Below are positions 1-9,663 of a stretch of DNA of 64,000 nucleotides, piece by piece. The first letter of the stretch is position 1; each line of letters opens with the position of its first letter. The DNA is taken from assembly GCF_019429535.1 (NCBI RefSeq), contig NZ_JAHXZM010000003.1:186001-250000 (forward strand), given 5' to 3'. The notes beneath the pieces are model-generated. The model made no database searches. It saw only the letters and a program-made list of their open reading frames with translations, and was not told the origin of the DNA. The DNA comes from Sphingomonas citricola (GTDB lineage: Bacteria; Pseudomonadota; Alphaproteobacteria; Sphingomonadales; Sphingomonadaceae). Position numbers and translations under genes: made by a program.

Positions 1-1629
1 CGATGCGTCGAGATTGAAGCGATCGTCGTGCGCGTGGAGCGTCGCCTCCAGCCCCCAGCTTCGTTCGAGCCGGAAGTCGGGATTGCCGAGCTCATACGCC
101 TGCGTGCCGGCGTGGCCGCCGTTGGCGAACAATTCCTCGGCCGAGGGTGCGCGCTCGGTGTAGGAGCCGTTGACGCCCAGGCGCAGTCCGTCGGAGCCGT
201 AGCTCGCGCCGAGCGAGCCGGAGAAGGCGCCGTAGCTGCGCGTGCCGGTGAAGAAACGCTGGTCGAGGTCGGTCTTCGCGGCCTGATCGGTCCATTCGTA
301 GCGCGCACCGGCCTCGGCCTTCAGACGGCCGAAGTCGAACTGCTGCAGTGTGAACAGGCCGGTCTGGTTGGTTTCGTTGCGCGGCAGGAAAGCCTCGTCG
401 CCGACGACGTTGAATTGGCGATTGAAGTATTGCACGCCTGACGCGCCGGACCAAGCGCCGCGGCGTGCCTGCACCAGTTCGAGACGCCCCTCCAGCCCGT
501 TGTTGTAGAAAGCGGTGCCGACCGCGCCATCGGGTTCGAGTTCGAAGTGGCGGTAGGTAGCCTGGCCGGCGCGGATGCGGATGCGGTCGAGGAAGCCGCC
601 ACCGGTCTCGACCTCGCCGCGCAGGTCGACGCGGTTCTGCACCAGATCGAGCCTCGGCGCCTCCTGCGCCTGACCGACCGCGGTCGCGTAGCGGATCGGG
701 ATGCCGTAGACGCTGTCGTAATGGCTGTAGCTGATGCCGAGCTGACCGGTGTCGGTGATGATGCTCGCGCCGACCCCGGCGGTCCACGTTTCGGACTGGG
801 TGTTGGGCAGCTTGCCCCGGATCGCGGCGTTGGCTGCGAAATCGATCGGCTCCTCGCCGGGGGCGACGTCCTGTGGCAAGCCGACCTGGCTGAGCGCGGC
901 GGCGCGCGCGGCGCGCGAGAGTGCGTAGCCACCGATGCGCAGATTGTCGGTCTTCAGGTACGATCCGTCGGCGTGGACGACCAGATGCTGCCCGACCGCG
1001 ACATCGCCGGCGAGTTCCCCCGATCGCTCGTTTGCGGCCGAGCCGTAATTCGCGATGCCGCTCAGGCGATAGCCGTTCTCGGGAACGGTACGCGGAATGC
1101 GCGTGTCGACGACGTTGACGACGCCGCCGACCGCGGAGGAACCGAACAGCAGCGCGCTGGGGCCCCGAAGCACCTCGATCCGCTCGGCGAGCAGCGGGTC
1201 GACGACGACCGCGTGATCGACGCTGGTGTTCGACACGTCGATCGCGCCGATGCCGTCGGTTAGGACGCGGATGCGCTCACCCTGGAAACCGCGCAGGATC
1301 GGGCGCGATGCCGAGGGACCGAACGAGGTCGCAGACACGCCGGGCAGGCGCGACAACGTTTCGCCGATCGTCGGACGCAGATCGCGCGTCAGCGCCTCGC
1401 CCGAGAGGACCGAGGTTCCCTGCAGCACGTCGCGCTCGCTGCGGGTGACGGGCGCGGTGACGATCACGTCACCGACCGCCGGCTGGCGCGCGGAGGTGGC
1501 GACGGTGGCCGATCCGGCATCCTGCTCGACATTGGTCGCGGCCGTACCGCCCGAGGCAGATTGCGCGAAGGCGGGGGTCGCGGCCGCGATCGCGGCGATG
1601 CTGGCGGTGGCACGCAGGAACTTGGTCAT
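1..1629 (-). CDS. ZnuD-like TonB-dependent outer-membrane receptor, 3' end outside window
   Basis: An outer-membrane beta-barrel that should import a metal or metal complex using TonB energy. The first 543 residues are visible. A signal peptide ends near residue 23 (AFAQ). The plug domain (about residues 50-170) contains IEVLRGPSALLFGSSAVGGV and, just before it, DHAVVVDPL, a combination I associate with the ZnuD zinc-receptor family. Barrel strands follow, including ERAPSAEELFANGGHAGTQA, also ZnuD-like. The long His-rich loop known from Neisseria ZnuD is not seen, so the substrate is uncertain. ATG 1629 is preferred over ATG 1632 because AGGGAAG then lies about 6 bases upstream. The gene follows kdpE on the same strand after a 93-base gap that probably holds its own promoter. 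Confidence 0.85.
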   Translation of the reverse strand, partial: MTKFLRATASIAAIAAATPAFAQSASGGTAATNVEQDAGSATVATSARQPAVGDVIVTAPVTRSERDVLQGTSVLSGEALTRDLRPTIGETLSRLPGVSATSFGPSASRPILRGFQGERIRVLTDGIGAIDVSNTSVDHAVVVDPLLAERIEVLRGPSALLFGSSAVGGVVNVVDTRIPRTVPENGYRLSGIANYGSAANERSGELAGDVAVGQHLVVHADGSYLKTDNLRIGGYALSRAARAAALSQVGLPQDVAPGEEPIDFAANAAIRGKLPNTQSETWTAGVGASIITDTGQLGISYSHYDSVYGIPIRYATAVGQAQEAPRLDLVQNRVDLRGEVETGGGFLDRIRIRAGQATYRHFELEPDGAVGTAFYNNGLEGRLELVQARRGAWSGASGVQYFNRQFNVVGDEAFLPRNETNQTGLFTLQQFDFGRLKAEAGARYEWTDQAAKTDLDQRFFTGTRSYGAFSGSLGASYGSDGLRLGVNGSYTERAPSAEELFANGGHAGTQAYELGNPDFRLERSWGLEATLHAHDDRFNLDAS

Positions 1630-1725
1630 CATGGCTTCCCTGAACAGGTGCCGCAGGGCGTAGAGGGTCGAGGAAGCCACATCAAGCGCTATGTTACATC
1701 ATCGCATTGAATTAGGGTGGAAGGC

Positions 1726-2412
1726 CTATGTGTCGGCGCGCAGGCGGTAACCGACGCCCAATTCGTTCGCGATCACGCTGCCGACGGGGGCAGGGGCTTC
1801 GAGTTTCTGGCGCAGGTTGCGGATGACGATGCGGAGATAGTCGATCCGCGGATCCTCCTCGCCGCGCCACGCCGCCGCGATGATGCGGTCGTGCGTCAGC
1901 ACGCGGCCGATGTTGCGCGCGAGGATCGCGAGGACGTCATATTCCTTGCGCGTCAGATGCACATCCTCGCCGGCGCGGCGGACGACGCGGTGGTGGAGGT
2001 CAATCGCGAGATCGCCGCGCTGCACGATCTCGGGCACGGGTTCGGCGGCGGCACGGTGACGTAGCGCGGCGCGTAGCCGGGCGAGCAATTCGTCGGTGTC
2101 GAACGGCTTGGTGACGTAATCCTCGGCGCCGAGGTCGAGCGCGGCCACCTTTTCATGCGTCGCCTCGCGCGCGGAGACGACGATGACCGCGCGCTCGCCG
2201 TTCGCGCGGAGCAGCGGGATCAGTCCCAGACCGTCGCGGTCGGGCAGACCGAGGTCGAGCAGCACCGCGACCGGCTGCGCCACCTGCGCCTGCGCCAGCG
2301 CGTCGCGTCCGTCGCGCGCCTCCGCCACGCCATACCCTTCGCGTTCGAGCGTGTTGCGTAGCAGCCGCCTGATCGCGACCTCGTCGTCGACGATGAGGAT
2401 CGTATCGGTCAT
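1726..2412 (-). CDS. kdpE: KdpE response regulator
   Basis: Cytoplasmic response regulator of the KdpD/KdpE pair, which turns on the high-affinity potassium ATPase when K+ is scarce. The 228-residue protein has a receiver domain (about 1-120) with the acidic pair D9/D10 and phospho-acceptor D53 in LLDLGLPDRDG. An OmpR/PhoB-type winged-helix domain (about 130-225) follows. Its ATG overlaps the kdpD stop by one base (TGATG), so translation is probably coupled. It is the last gene of the kdp operon. Confidence 0.95.
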   Translation of the reverse strand: MTDTILIVDDEVAIRRLLRNTLEREGYGVAEARDGRDALAQAQVAQPVAVLLDLGLPDRDGLGLIPLLRANGERAVIVVSAREATHEKVAALDLGAEDYVTKPFDTDELLARLRAALRHRAAAEPVPEIVQRGDLAIDLHHRVVRRAGEDVHLTRKEYDVLAILARNIGRVLTHDRIIAAAWRGEEDPRIDYLRIVIRNLRQKLEAPAPVGSVIANELGVGYRLRADT

Positions 2413-5084
2413 CAGGTCACCTCGGCAGGCAGCGCGTCGCGGACGATCAGCGCGGCGGGGAAGGTGAGGGTGAAGGCCGCACCAACGTGTTCCGCGCGAT
2501 TGGCGGCCTCGACCGACATGCCCATCGTGTCCGCGAACGCCTTGACGATGGCGAGGCCGAGCCCGGTGCCGCCGACGGCACGATCAGAGCCCTCGAGCCG
2601 GCGGAACGTTTCGAACACCTCGGCCTCGCGGCCGGGGGGCAGGCCGGGACCCTGGTCGAGGACGGACAAGCGCAACTGCCCGTAGCGGTGCGCGCCCTCG
2701 ATCACGACGTCGGTCCCCGGATCGGCGTAGCGACCCGCATTGTCGAGCAGGTTGAGGAGGCAATGGTGGAGCAGTTGCGGGTCAGCACGGACGAGCGGCA
2801 GATCGGGCGGCACGTTTAAACGCAGTTTGTGCCCCTCGAGCGCCCGACGCGCGTCGTGCGCGGCGCCGGTGACCGCGTCGCTCAGGTCGATCGCCTCGAC
2901 GTGGAGCGTCAGCGCCCCCGCCTCGACCCGCGCCATGTCGAGCAGATTGGCGACGAAGCGGTTGAGGCGGTTCGCCTCCGCCCTGATCGTCGCGACGAGG
3001 TCGGGTGCCGCGGCTGCATCGAGCTGGTCGGCGGCGGCGAGAACGGCGGTGAGGGGGGTGCGCAGGTCGTGGCTGACCGAAGACAGCAGCGCCGCGCGCA
3101 GGCGGTCGCGGGTGCGGACCGCATCGACGTCGCGCATCTCCGCTTCAAGCCGCAGACGTTCAAGCACCAGTGCCGATTGATCGATCAGGCTGGAGAGGAG
3201 CGGCAGGCGATCGGCGCGGATCGGATTACCGCGCGCGTCGTGCGCCGCGCCGAGCACGCCGAGGACACGGTCACCGGCCTTGAGCGGCTGGAACAGCCAT
3301 TCGGAGGCGGTGAGCGTTTCCGACCCCTTGCCCGCGGTGGTGGCGTTGTCGAACGCCCAGCCGGCCGCGGCCTGATCCATCACCTCCAGCTTGTAATCGG
3401 GGTCGCTTGCGGCCTGTACCGCCAGCCCGCCGCCCGGTTGCGGCATCATGACGACGACGTGGACGCCGAACAGCCGCTTCACGTCGTCGCAGATGATCTG
3501 CGCGGCCTGGGTGACGTCGTTGACGCTGCCGAGCTGGCCGAGGAAGCCCGCGAGGGTCGCGTTGGTCCGCGCGCTGCCCGCTGCGAGATCGGCCTGCGCG
3601 CGCACGCGTGCGTTCAACTGGCTGGTCGCGACCGCGACGCCCAGCAGCACGATGATCGAGACGACGTTCTCGGGATTGCTGACGGTCAGCGTGCCGGTCG
3701 GCGGCAGGAAGAAGAAATTGTACGCGAGGCTGGAAGCGACGCCCGCGAACAATCCCGTCCGCAGGCCGAAGAAACTGGCCGCCGCCATGACGGGCAGCAG
3801 GTAAAGCAGGGCGACGTTGCCGAGGTCGAGCACGTGGAACAGCGCGCTGGCGAGCGCGGTGACAGCGGCGACCGCGGCGAGGGTGAGGGCATAGCCGGTC
3901 GGCGTTCCCCAGTCCGACCGGCGTGATCGCGTGCCCGCAGGAGGCGTGTTCGCAACCTCGACGGGGACGACGTGGACCGTCACGCCGGGGGTATCGCGCA
4001 CCAGACGATCGACCACCGAGCCGTGGCGCAGCTCGAACCAGCGCGAGCGCTTCGACTTGCCGAGCACGAGTTGGGTCGCGCGCGCATCGACGAGAAAGCG
4101 CTGGATCCCTTGGATCACCGACGACGCCGGCACGGTCGCGATCGCGCCGCCCAGATGCGTCGCGAGCCGCATCGCCTCCGCCACGCGCGCGTGTTCGACG
4201 TCGGAGAACCCCTGCGTCCGCGGCGTCTCGATGAACAAGGCGGTCCAGGGCGCCTTGAGCGCATCGGCGACGCGTTTCGCGGCGCGCACCAGCCCGTCGG
4301 CGCCCGGCAACTCCGACACCGCGACCACGATGCGGTCGCTGCCCGCCCAGGTGCCGCCGACGCCGAGGCTGCGGACGTGATCGAGCATCTGCGCATCGAC
4401 CGCCTGCGCGGCGCGCCGCAGCGCCAGTTCGCGCAGGGCGGACAGGTTCGATTTGGAAAAGAAGTGCCCGAGCGCGCGCGTCGCTTCCTGCGGCAGATAG
4501 ACCTTGCCCGCCTTCAACCGCTCGATCAGTTCGTCGGGCGGGATATCGACCACCTCGATCTCGGCGAGCTCGAAGATGCGGTCGGGGACGGTTTCGCGCA
4601 CGCGGACGCGGGTGAAGCTCGCCACCACGTCGTTCAGGCTCTCGACGTGCTGGATGTTGACGGTTGAATAGACGTTGATCCCCGCCGCGAGCAATTCCTC
4701 GACGTCGCCGTAGCGTTTGGGATGTCTGGAGCCGGGGGCGTTGGTGTGGGCGAGTTCGTCGACCAGCACGAGCCGCGGCGCGCGCGCGAGGATCGCGTCG
4801 AGATCCATTTCGAGCAGCGTGCGACCTTCGTAGACGACCGCGCGGCGGGGGACGATTTCCTGCCCGCGGGTGAGCGCCTCGGTTTCGGCCCGGCCGTGGG
4901 TTTCGACGACGCCCACGACGACGTCGACGCCGTCCCGGCGTCGCGCCGCGCCTTCCGACAGCATCTCGAACGTCTTGCCGACGCCGGGGGCGGCACCGAG
5001 GAAAATCTTCAAACGGCCGCGACCCTCCTGCGCGGCGGTGCGCAGGAGGGCGTCAGGATCGGGTCTGCCGCGACCGTCGGTCAT
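2412..5084 (-). CDS. kdpD: KdpD potassium sensor histidine kinase
   Basis: Membrane sensor kinase for K+ limitation and osmotic stress, partner of KdpE. At 890 residues it is full length. The N-terminal KdpD domain carries the Walker-like GAAPGVGKT at residues 30-38. A universal-stress-protein-like domain follows (about 250-370), then four closely spaced membrane segments (about 400-490), a GAF-like region, and the kinase core with H672 in SHDLRTPL. The ATPase domain shows LLDNAGRYADPG and GGTGLGLAIVK. Its start overlaps the kdpC stop by four bases (ATGA). Confidence 0.95.
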   Translation of the reverse strand: MTDGRGRPDPDALLRTAAQEGRGRLKIFLGAAPGVGKTFEMLSEGAARRRDGVDVVVGVVETHGRAETEALTRGQEIVPRRAVVYEGRTLLEMDLDAILARAPRLVLVDELAHTNAPGSRHPKRYGDVEELLAAGINVYSTVNIQHVESLNDVVASFTRVRVRETVPDRIFELAEIEVVDIPPDELIERLKAGKVYLPQEATRALGHFFSKSNLSALRELALRRAAQAVDAQMLDHVRSLGVGGTWAGSDRIVVAVSELPGADGLVRAAKRVADALKAPWTALFIETPRTQGFSDVEHARVAEAMRLATHLGGAIATVPASSVIQGIQRFLVDARATQLVLGKSKRSRWFELRHGSVVDRLVRDTPGVTVHVVPVEVANTPPAGTRSRRSDWGTPTGYALTLAAVAAVTALASALFHVLDLGNVALLYLLPVMAAASFFGLRTGLFAGVASSLAYNFFFLPPTGTLTVSNPENVVSIIVLLGVAVATSQLNARVRAQADLAAGSARTNATLAGFLGQLGSVNDVTQAAQIICDDVKRLFGVHVVVMMPQPGGGLAVQAASDPDYKLEVMDQAAAGWAFDNATTAGKGSETLTASEWLFQPLKAGDRVLGVLGAAHDARGNPIRADRLPLLSSLIDQSALVLERLRLEAEMRDVDAVRTRDRLRAALLSSVSHDLRTPLTAVLAAADQLDAAAAPDLVATIRAEANRLNRFVANLLDMARVEAGALTLHVEAIDLSDAVTGAAHDARRALEGHKLRLNVPPDLPLVRADPQLLHHCLLNLLDNAGRYADPGTDVVIEGAHRYGQLRLSVLDQGPGLPPGREAEVFETFRRLEGSDRAVGGTGLGLAIVKAFADTMGMSVEAANRAEHVGAAFTLTFPAALIVRDALPAEVT

Positions 5085-5668
5085 CGCCGCGCGCGTTGAT
5101 CCAATGCGCGGTTCAGCGCCAGCACGTTGACGTGATCGTCGCCGAACAGCGACGTCTCGACATGCTGAGTGATCATCCGGTCGAGCGAGGCCCGATCGAT
5201 TCCGCGCACCCGCGCGACACGGGCGATCTGCGCACGTGCCGCGGCGGGCGACAGATCGGGGTCGAGCCCCGACCCGCTCGCGGTGACGAGATCGGCGGGG
5301 ACGGCGCCGGTCACACCTTCGGCGCGGCGTTTCGCCACGTCGGCGGTCACGCGGTCGCTCAGCGCCCGCGCGCTGGGGCCGAGGTTCGACCCCGACGAGG
5401 CGAGCCCGTCATAGCCCTTACCCGCGGCCGACGGGCGCGTCTGGAAATAACGATCGCTGGCGAACGCCTGTCCGACCACGGTGGAGCCGATCACGCGCCC
5501 GCCGGCATCGCGCACGAGGCTGCCGTTCGCCTGAGCGGGGAAGACCATTTGCGCGGCGCCAGTGATCGCGAGCGGATAGGCGAGCCCCAGCAGCGCGGCG
5601 AACAGGATCGTCATGACGATCGCCGGCCGCAGCGCCGAAGTCAGATCGCGTGTCATCGTCGTACCCAT
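5081..5668 (-). CDS. kdpC: KdpC subunit of K+-transporting ATPase
   Basis: Small subunit of the KdpFABC potassium pump, which stabilises the complex and raises ATP affinity of KdpB. The 195 residues show one N-terminal membrane helix (about residues 14-34, ILFAALLGLAYPLAI) and a periplasmic domain with the family's GSxxVGQ and GSNLGPS stretches. Three starts are possible: GTG 5677, ATG 5674 and ATG 5668. ATG 5668 is chosen because AGGAG lies 8 bases upstream of it, whereas it almost touches the others. It starts 12 bases after kdpB. Confidence 0.93.
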   Translation of the reverse strand: MGTTMTRDLTSALRPAIVMTILFAALLGLAYPLAITGAAQMVFPAQANGSLVRDAGGRVIGSTVVGQAFASDRYFQTRPSAAGKGYDGLASSGSNLGPSARALSDRVTADVAKRRAEGVTGAVPADLVTASGSGLDPDLSPAAARAQIARVARVRGIDRASLDRMITQHVETSLFGDDHVNVLALNRALDQRARR

Positions 5669-5680
5669 GTCCATCACTCC

Positions 5681-7729
5681 TTACGCGAGCCCGAGCCCGC
5701 CGACCACGAGGTCGATGATCTTGATGCCGATGAACGGCGCGAGCAGGCCGCCCAGACCGTAGACCGCGAGGTTGCGCGCGAGCAGAGGCCCCGCCGCCAT
5801 CGGCTTGTACGCGACGCCCTTCAGCGCGAGCGGCACCAGCAGCGGGATAATCAGCGCGTTGAAGATGATCGCGCTCAGGATCGCCGATTGCGGCGTCGCC
5901 AGCCCCATGATGTTGAGCACGCCGAGCCCCGGATAGAGCGCGACGAACATCGCCGGGATGATCGCGAAATATTTGGCGACGTCGTTCGCGACCGAGAAGG
6001 TGGTCAGCGCACCGCGCGTCATGAGCAGCTGCTTGCCAAGGCCCACGACCTCGATCAGCTTGGTCGGGTCGCTGTCGAGGTCGACCATGTTGCCCGCCTC
6101 GCGCGCGGCCTGCGTGCCGGTGTTCATCGCGACGCCGACGTCCGCCTGTGCGAGCGCCGGCGCGTCGTTGGTACCATCACCGCACATCGCGACGAGCTTG
6201 CCGCCGGTCTGCTCCTTGCGGATCAACGCCAGCTTGTCCTCAGGCGTCGCCTGCGCGAGGAAGTCGTCGACCCCTGCCTCGGCGGCGATCGCGGCGGCGG
6301 TGAGCGGGTTGTCGCCGGTGATCATCACGGTGCGGATGCCCATCGTGCGCAGTTCGCCGAAGCGTTCGCGGATCCCGGCCTTCACGACGTCCTTCAGGAA
6401 GATCGCGCCGAGCAGGCGGCCGTCCTTCGCGACCGCGAGCGGGGTGCCGCCGGCGCGCGCGATCTCGTCGGTGATGCGGCGCAGCTCGGTCGCGGCCGCG
6501 GTCGCGACCGACCCTTCGTTGGCGCGCAGGATCGAGTCGACCGCGCCCTTCTGGATCACTGTGTCGCCGAAGCGGACGCCCGACACGCGCGTCTGCGCGG
6601 TGAAGGGGATGACCTCCGCACCATCTGGCATCGCGCGGTGCAGATCGAACCGGTCGCGCGCGAGCACGACGATTGAGCGGCCCTCGGGCGTTTCGTCGGC
6701 GAGGCTGGCGAGGAGGGCGGCCTCTGCCAACTCCGCGTCGCTGGTGCCACCGACGCTGCGGAACTCGCTCGCCTGACGGTCGCCGATCGTGATGGTGCCC
6801 GTCTTGTCGAGCAGCAGCACGTCGACGTCACCCGCCGCCTCGACCGCGCGCCCCGATTTCGCAAGCACGTTGAAGCGGACGAGCCGGTCCATGCCCGCGA
6901 TGCCGATCGCCGACAGCAGCGCGGCGATGGTCGTCGGGATGAGCGTGATGAGCAGCGCGGCGAGGATCGCGACCGGGATGCTGCCGCCCGCAAAGGATGC
7001 GAAGCCCGGAATGGTGCCGACCGCGATCAGGAAAATGATCGTCAGGCCGACGAGCAGGATCGTCAGCGCGACCTCGTTCGGGGTCTTCTGCCGCTCCGCA
7101 CCCTCGACCAGCGCGATCATGCGGTCGAGGAAACCCTTGCCGGGTTCCGCGGTCACCTTCACGCGGATTTCGTCGGAGATGACGCGCGTGCCCGCGGTGA
7201 CGGCGGAACGGTCGCCGCCCGCCTCGCGGATCACCGGCGCGCTTTCCCCGGTGATCGCGGCTTCGTTCACCGAGGCGACACCGGAGACGACCTCGCCGTC
7301 CGACGGGATCAGGTCGTTGGTTTCGACCAGCACGATGTCGCCGACCTTCAGCTGGCTGGCGGGGACGTCGTCATATTGGCGGCCGTCGCCCTTCAGCCGC
7401 TTGGCGACGAGTTCGGCCTTGGTCGCACGCAGCGACGCGGCCTGCGCCTTGCCCCGGCCCTCGGCCAGCGCCTCTGCGAAGGTGCCGAACAGCACGGTCA
7501 GCCACAGCCAGACCGCGAGCTGCGCTTTGAACGCGATGCTGAGGTCGTCGTGCCCGACGACGAGGAGAATCGTCATCAGCAGCGCGACGGCGGCGGTGAC
7601 GAACATGACCGGGTTGCGGACGAGCTCGGCGGGATTGAGCTTCAGGAACGAGGCCTTGATCGCGGGCACGACGAGGTCGGCCGTGAACAGGCTTTTTGCC
7701 GAGGATCTTTGGGATTGGGATTTTGCCAT
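5681..7729 (-). CDS. kdpB: KdpB P-type ATPase subunit
   Basis: Catalytic P-type ATPase subunit of KdpFABC in the inner membrane. The 682 residues contain the phosphorylation motif DKTGT with D308, the actuator motif TGES at 160-163 (the family's inhibitory phospho-serine is the Ser of this motif), and the hinge [16 protein letters not shown]. Membrane segments lie near 45-60, 72-86, 222-245, 252-275 and the C-terminal 100 residues. Length and motifs are normal for an active pump. It lies 13 bases after kdpA. Confidence 0.97.
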   Translation of the reverse strand: MAKSQSQRSSAKSLFTADLVVPAIKASFLKLNPAELVRNPVMFVTAAVALLMTILLVVGHDDLSIAFKAQLAVWLWLTVLFGTFAEALAEGRGKAQAASLRATKAELVAKRLKGDGRQYDDVPASQLKVGDIVLVETNDLIPSDGEVVSGVASVNEAAITGESAPVIREAGGDRSAVTAGTRVISDEIRVKVTAEPGKGFLDRMIALVEGAERQKTPNEVALTILLVGLTIIFLIAVGTIPGFASFAGGSIPVAILAALLITLIPTTIAALLSAIGIAGMDRLVRFNVLAKSGRAVEAAGDVDVLLLDKTGTITIGDRQASEFRSVGGTSDAELAEAALLASLADETPEGRSIVVLARDRFDLHRAMPDGAEVIPFTAQTRVSGVRFGDTVIQKGAVDSILRANEGSVATAAATELRRITDEIARAGGTPLAVAKDGRLLGAIFLKDVVKAGIRERFGELRTMGIRTVMITGDNPLTAAAIAAEAGVDDFLAQATPEDKLALIRKEQTGGKLVAMCGDGTNDAPALAQADVGVAMNTGTQAAREAGNMVDLDSDPTKLIEVVGLGKQLLMTRGALTTFSVANDVAKYFAIIPAMFVALYPGLGVLNIMGLATPQSAILSAIIFNALIIPLLVPLALKGVAYKPMAAGPLLARNLAVYGLGGLLAPFIGIKIIDLVVGGLGLA

Positions 7730-7742
7730 GATGGGCCCCGTG

Positions 7743-9446
7743 TCAGAACAACTGGCCGCGGATCATGCTGAGATGATCGGCGATGGGACCGAGCGCAAGG
7801 CTCGGCAGGAAGGTGAGGCCGCCTAGGACGAGGATGATGCCCACCAGCAGGCCGACCCACAGGCCGCCCGTGGTCGGGAACGACCCCGCGCTCTCCGGCG
7901 TGTACTTCTTCGCCGCGAGGCTGCCCGCGATCGCCAGCATCGGCACGATGATGAAGAAGCGGCCGACCCACATCGCGACGCCAAGCAGCCCGTTATAATA
8001 TGGCGTATTGGCGGTCAGGCCGGCGAAGGCCGAGCCGTTGTTCGCGACGGCGCTGGTGAAGGCATAGAGGATTTCGCTGAACCCGTGCGGCCCCTTGTTG
8101 AGCGGCCCCGCGAGCCCCTGTTGCAGCACCGAAGACAGCGCGGTCAGCCCCAGGATCATGAGCGGCAGCACCGCGATTGCGAGCACGGCGAGTTTCACTT
8201 CGCGCGCCTCGATCTTCTTGCCGACATATTCGGGCGTCCGCCCGACCATCAAGCCGGCGACGAACACCGCGAGGATCGCGAACAGCAGGAAGCCGTAGAT
8301 GCCCGCGCCGACGCCGCCGATCACGACCTCGCCCAATTGCATGTTGAACAGCGGAACGAGACCACCCAGCGCGGTGAAGCTGTCGTGCATCGCGTTGACC
8401 GCGCCGCACGATGCGGCGGTCGTGACGACGGAGAAGAGCGCGCTGGCGGCGACGCCGAAGCGTACCTCCTTGCCCTCCATGTTACCGCCCGCGACGCCCA
8501 GCTGGTGCAGGATCGGATTGCCCGCCGCCTCCTGCCAGTAGCTGACGCTGACGCTGGCGAGGAACAGGATCACCATCGCTGCGAGGATCGCCCAACCCTG
8601 GCGCGTGTTGCCGACGGCCTTGCCGAACGTCCATGTGAGGCCGAACCCGATCAGGAAGATCGACAGCATCTGGACGAGATTAACGAGCGCGGTCGGGTTC
8701 TCGAACGGGTGCGCGGAATTGGCGTTGAAGAAGCCGCCACCGTTGGTGCCGAGCATCTTGATCGCTTCCTGGCTGGCGACGGGGCCTAACAGGATCGACT
8801 GACGCGCGCCCTCCAGCGTCTGCACGTCGACGACGCCCGCCATCGTCTGCGGCACGCCCGAGGCGACGAGGAACAGCGCGTAGACGATGCAGAGCGGCAG
8901 CAGCAGGTAGAGCGTGACCCGCGTCACGTCGGCCCAGAAATTGCCGATCGTCGCTACACTGCGCCGCGCGAAGCCGCGAAACAGCGCGAAGGCGAGCGCG
9001 ATGCCGGTCGCCGCCGACAGGAAATTGTGGATGGTGAGCCCGAGCATCTGGCTGAGGTTCGACATCGTCGCCTCGCCGCCGTAGCTCTGCCAGTTGGTGT
9101 TGGTGGTGAAGCTGACCGCGGTGTTGAATGCGAGGTCGGGCGACAGCCCGGCGAGCCCCTGCGGATTGCCCGGCAGCACGCCCTGCAATCGCAGCACGGC
9201 GTAGGTCAGGATCAGCAGCGCCACGTTGAACAGCAGCATGTGGAGCGCGTAGCGGCGCCAGCCCTGCTCGGCGTTCGGATCGATGCCCGACAGTTTGTAG
9301 AAGCCGCGTTCGACCGGCCCCAGCACGACGTGGAGCGGCGTCCGCCGGCCCTCGTAGAGCGCATGGAGCCACATGCCGACGGGTTTGGTGAGCGCGAGGA
9401 GGATGCCGGTAAAGGCAATGATCAGGAACCAGCCCTGAATGGTCAT
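7743..9446 (-). CDS. kdpA: KdpA potassium-binding channel subunit
   Basis: Polytopic inner-membrane subunit (567 residues) that selects and conducts K+ in the KdpFABC pump, related to the SKT channel family. Recognisable selectivity-loop segments include [29 protein letters not shown] and [14 protein letters not shown]. About ten hydrophobic segments are seen. GGGAG sits 7 bases before the ATG. The preceding kdpF stops 13 bases upstream. Confidence 0.97.
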   Translation of the reverse strand: MTIQGWFLIIAFTGILLALTKPVGMWLHALYEGRRTPLHVVLGPVERGFYKLSGIDPNAEQGWRRYALHMLLFNVALLILTYAVLRLQGVLPGNPQGLAGLSPDLAFNTAVSFTTNTNWQSYGGEATMSNLSQMLGLTIHNFLSAATGIALAFALFRGFARRSVATIGNFWADVTRVTLYLLLPLCIVYALFLVASGVPQTMAGVVDVQTLEGARQSILLGPVASQEAIKMLGTNGGGFFNANSAHPFENPTALVNLVQMLSIFLIGFGLTWTFGKAVGNTRQGWAILAAMVILFLASVSVSYWQEAAGNPILHQLGVAGGNMEGKEVRFGVAASALFSVVTTAASCGAVNAMHDSFTALGGLVPLFNMQLGEVVIGGVGAGIYGFLLFAILAVFVAGLMVGRTPEYVGKKIEAREVKLAVLAIAVLPLMILGLTALSSVLQQGLAGPLNKGPHGFSEILYAFTSAVANNGSAFAGLTANTPYYNGLLGVAMWVGRFFIIVPMLAIAGSLAAKKYTPESAGSFPTTGGLWVGLLVGIILVLGGLTFLPSLALGPIADHLSMIRGQLF

Positions 9447-9459
9447 GGTACCGCTCCCT

Positions 9460-9549
9460 TCAGAAGCGTTCGGGGCGGATCAGTACCGCCACGAGATAGA
9501 CGAGAAGGCCGAGCGCGGTCAGCGCGGCGAGCCACAGGTCGAGCGTCAT
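9460..9549 (-). CDS. kdpF: KdpF small subunit (29 aa)
   Basis: A 29-residue, single-helix membrane peptide that stabilises the KdpFABC complex. It reads [20 protein letters not shown] and ends in LIRPERF, matching the usual KdpF layout of one hydrophobic helix and a C-terminal PERF-like end. It is too short for most gene callers. GAGGGGG lies 9 bases upstream of the ATG, and kdpA begins 13 bases after its stop. Confidence 0.9.
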   Translation of the reverse strand: MTLDLWLAALTALGLLVYLVAVLIRPERF

Positions 9550-9561
9550 GTCAGCGCCCCC

Positions 9562-9645
9562 TCACGCGTGGTCGCAAATGCGCGCGTAAGCGAGCGTGAG
9601 CGCGACGAGCCCGATGATGATCGCGATCCAGAGGAGGTCGTTCAT
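9562..9645 (-). CDS. 27-aa single-helix membrane microprotein upstream of kdpF
   Basis: A short frame between the TorF porin gene and kdpF: 27 residues, one strongly hydrophobic helix (LLWIAIIIGLVALTLAY) and a polar, Cys-containing tail (ARICDHA). GAAAGG stands 8 bases upstream of its ATG, and it is spaced 18 bases from torF and 12 from kdpF, so it sits in the operon like a real gene. I recall similar peptides ending in Y-x-x-x-CD-like tails before kdpF in other bacteria but know no tested function. By position it may be a second small accessory peptide of the Kdp complex; that is inference. Confidence 0.65.
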   Translation of the reverse strand: MNDLLWIAIIIGLVALTLAYARICDHA

Positions 9646-9663
9646 CGATATTGCCTTTCACGC

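Noticed and set aside
5096..6676. 526-codon plus-strand open frame opposite kdpC/kdpB
   Set aside because: Antisense to well-supported kdp genes; its translation is rich in Arg, His and Asp without any family motif, as expected from high-GC codon positions.
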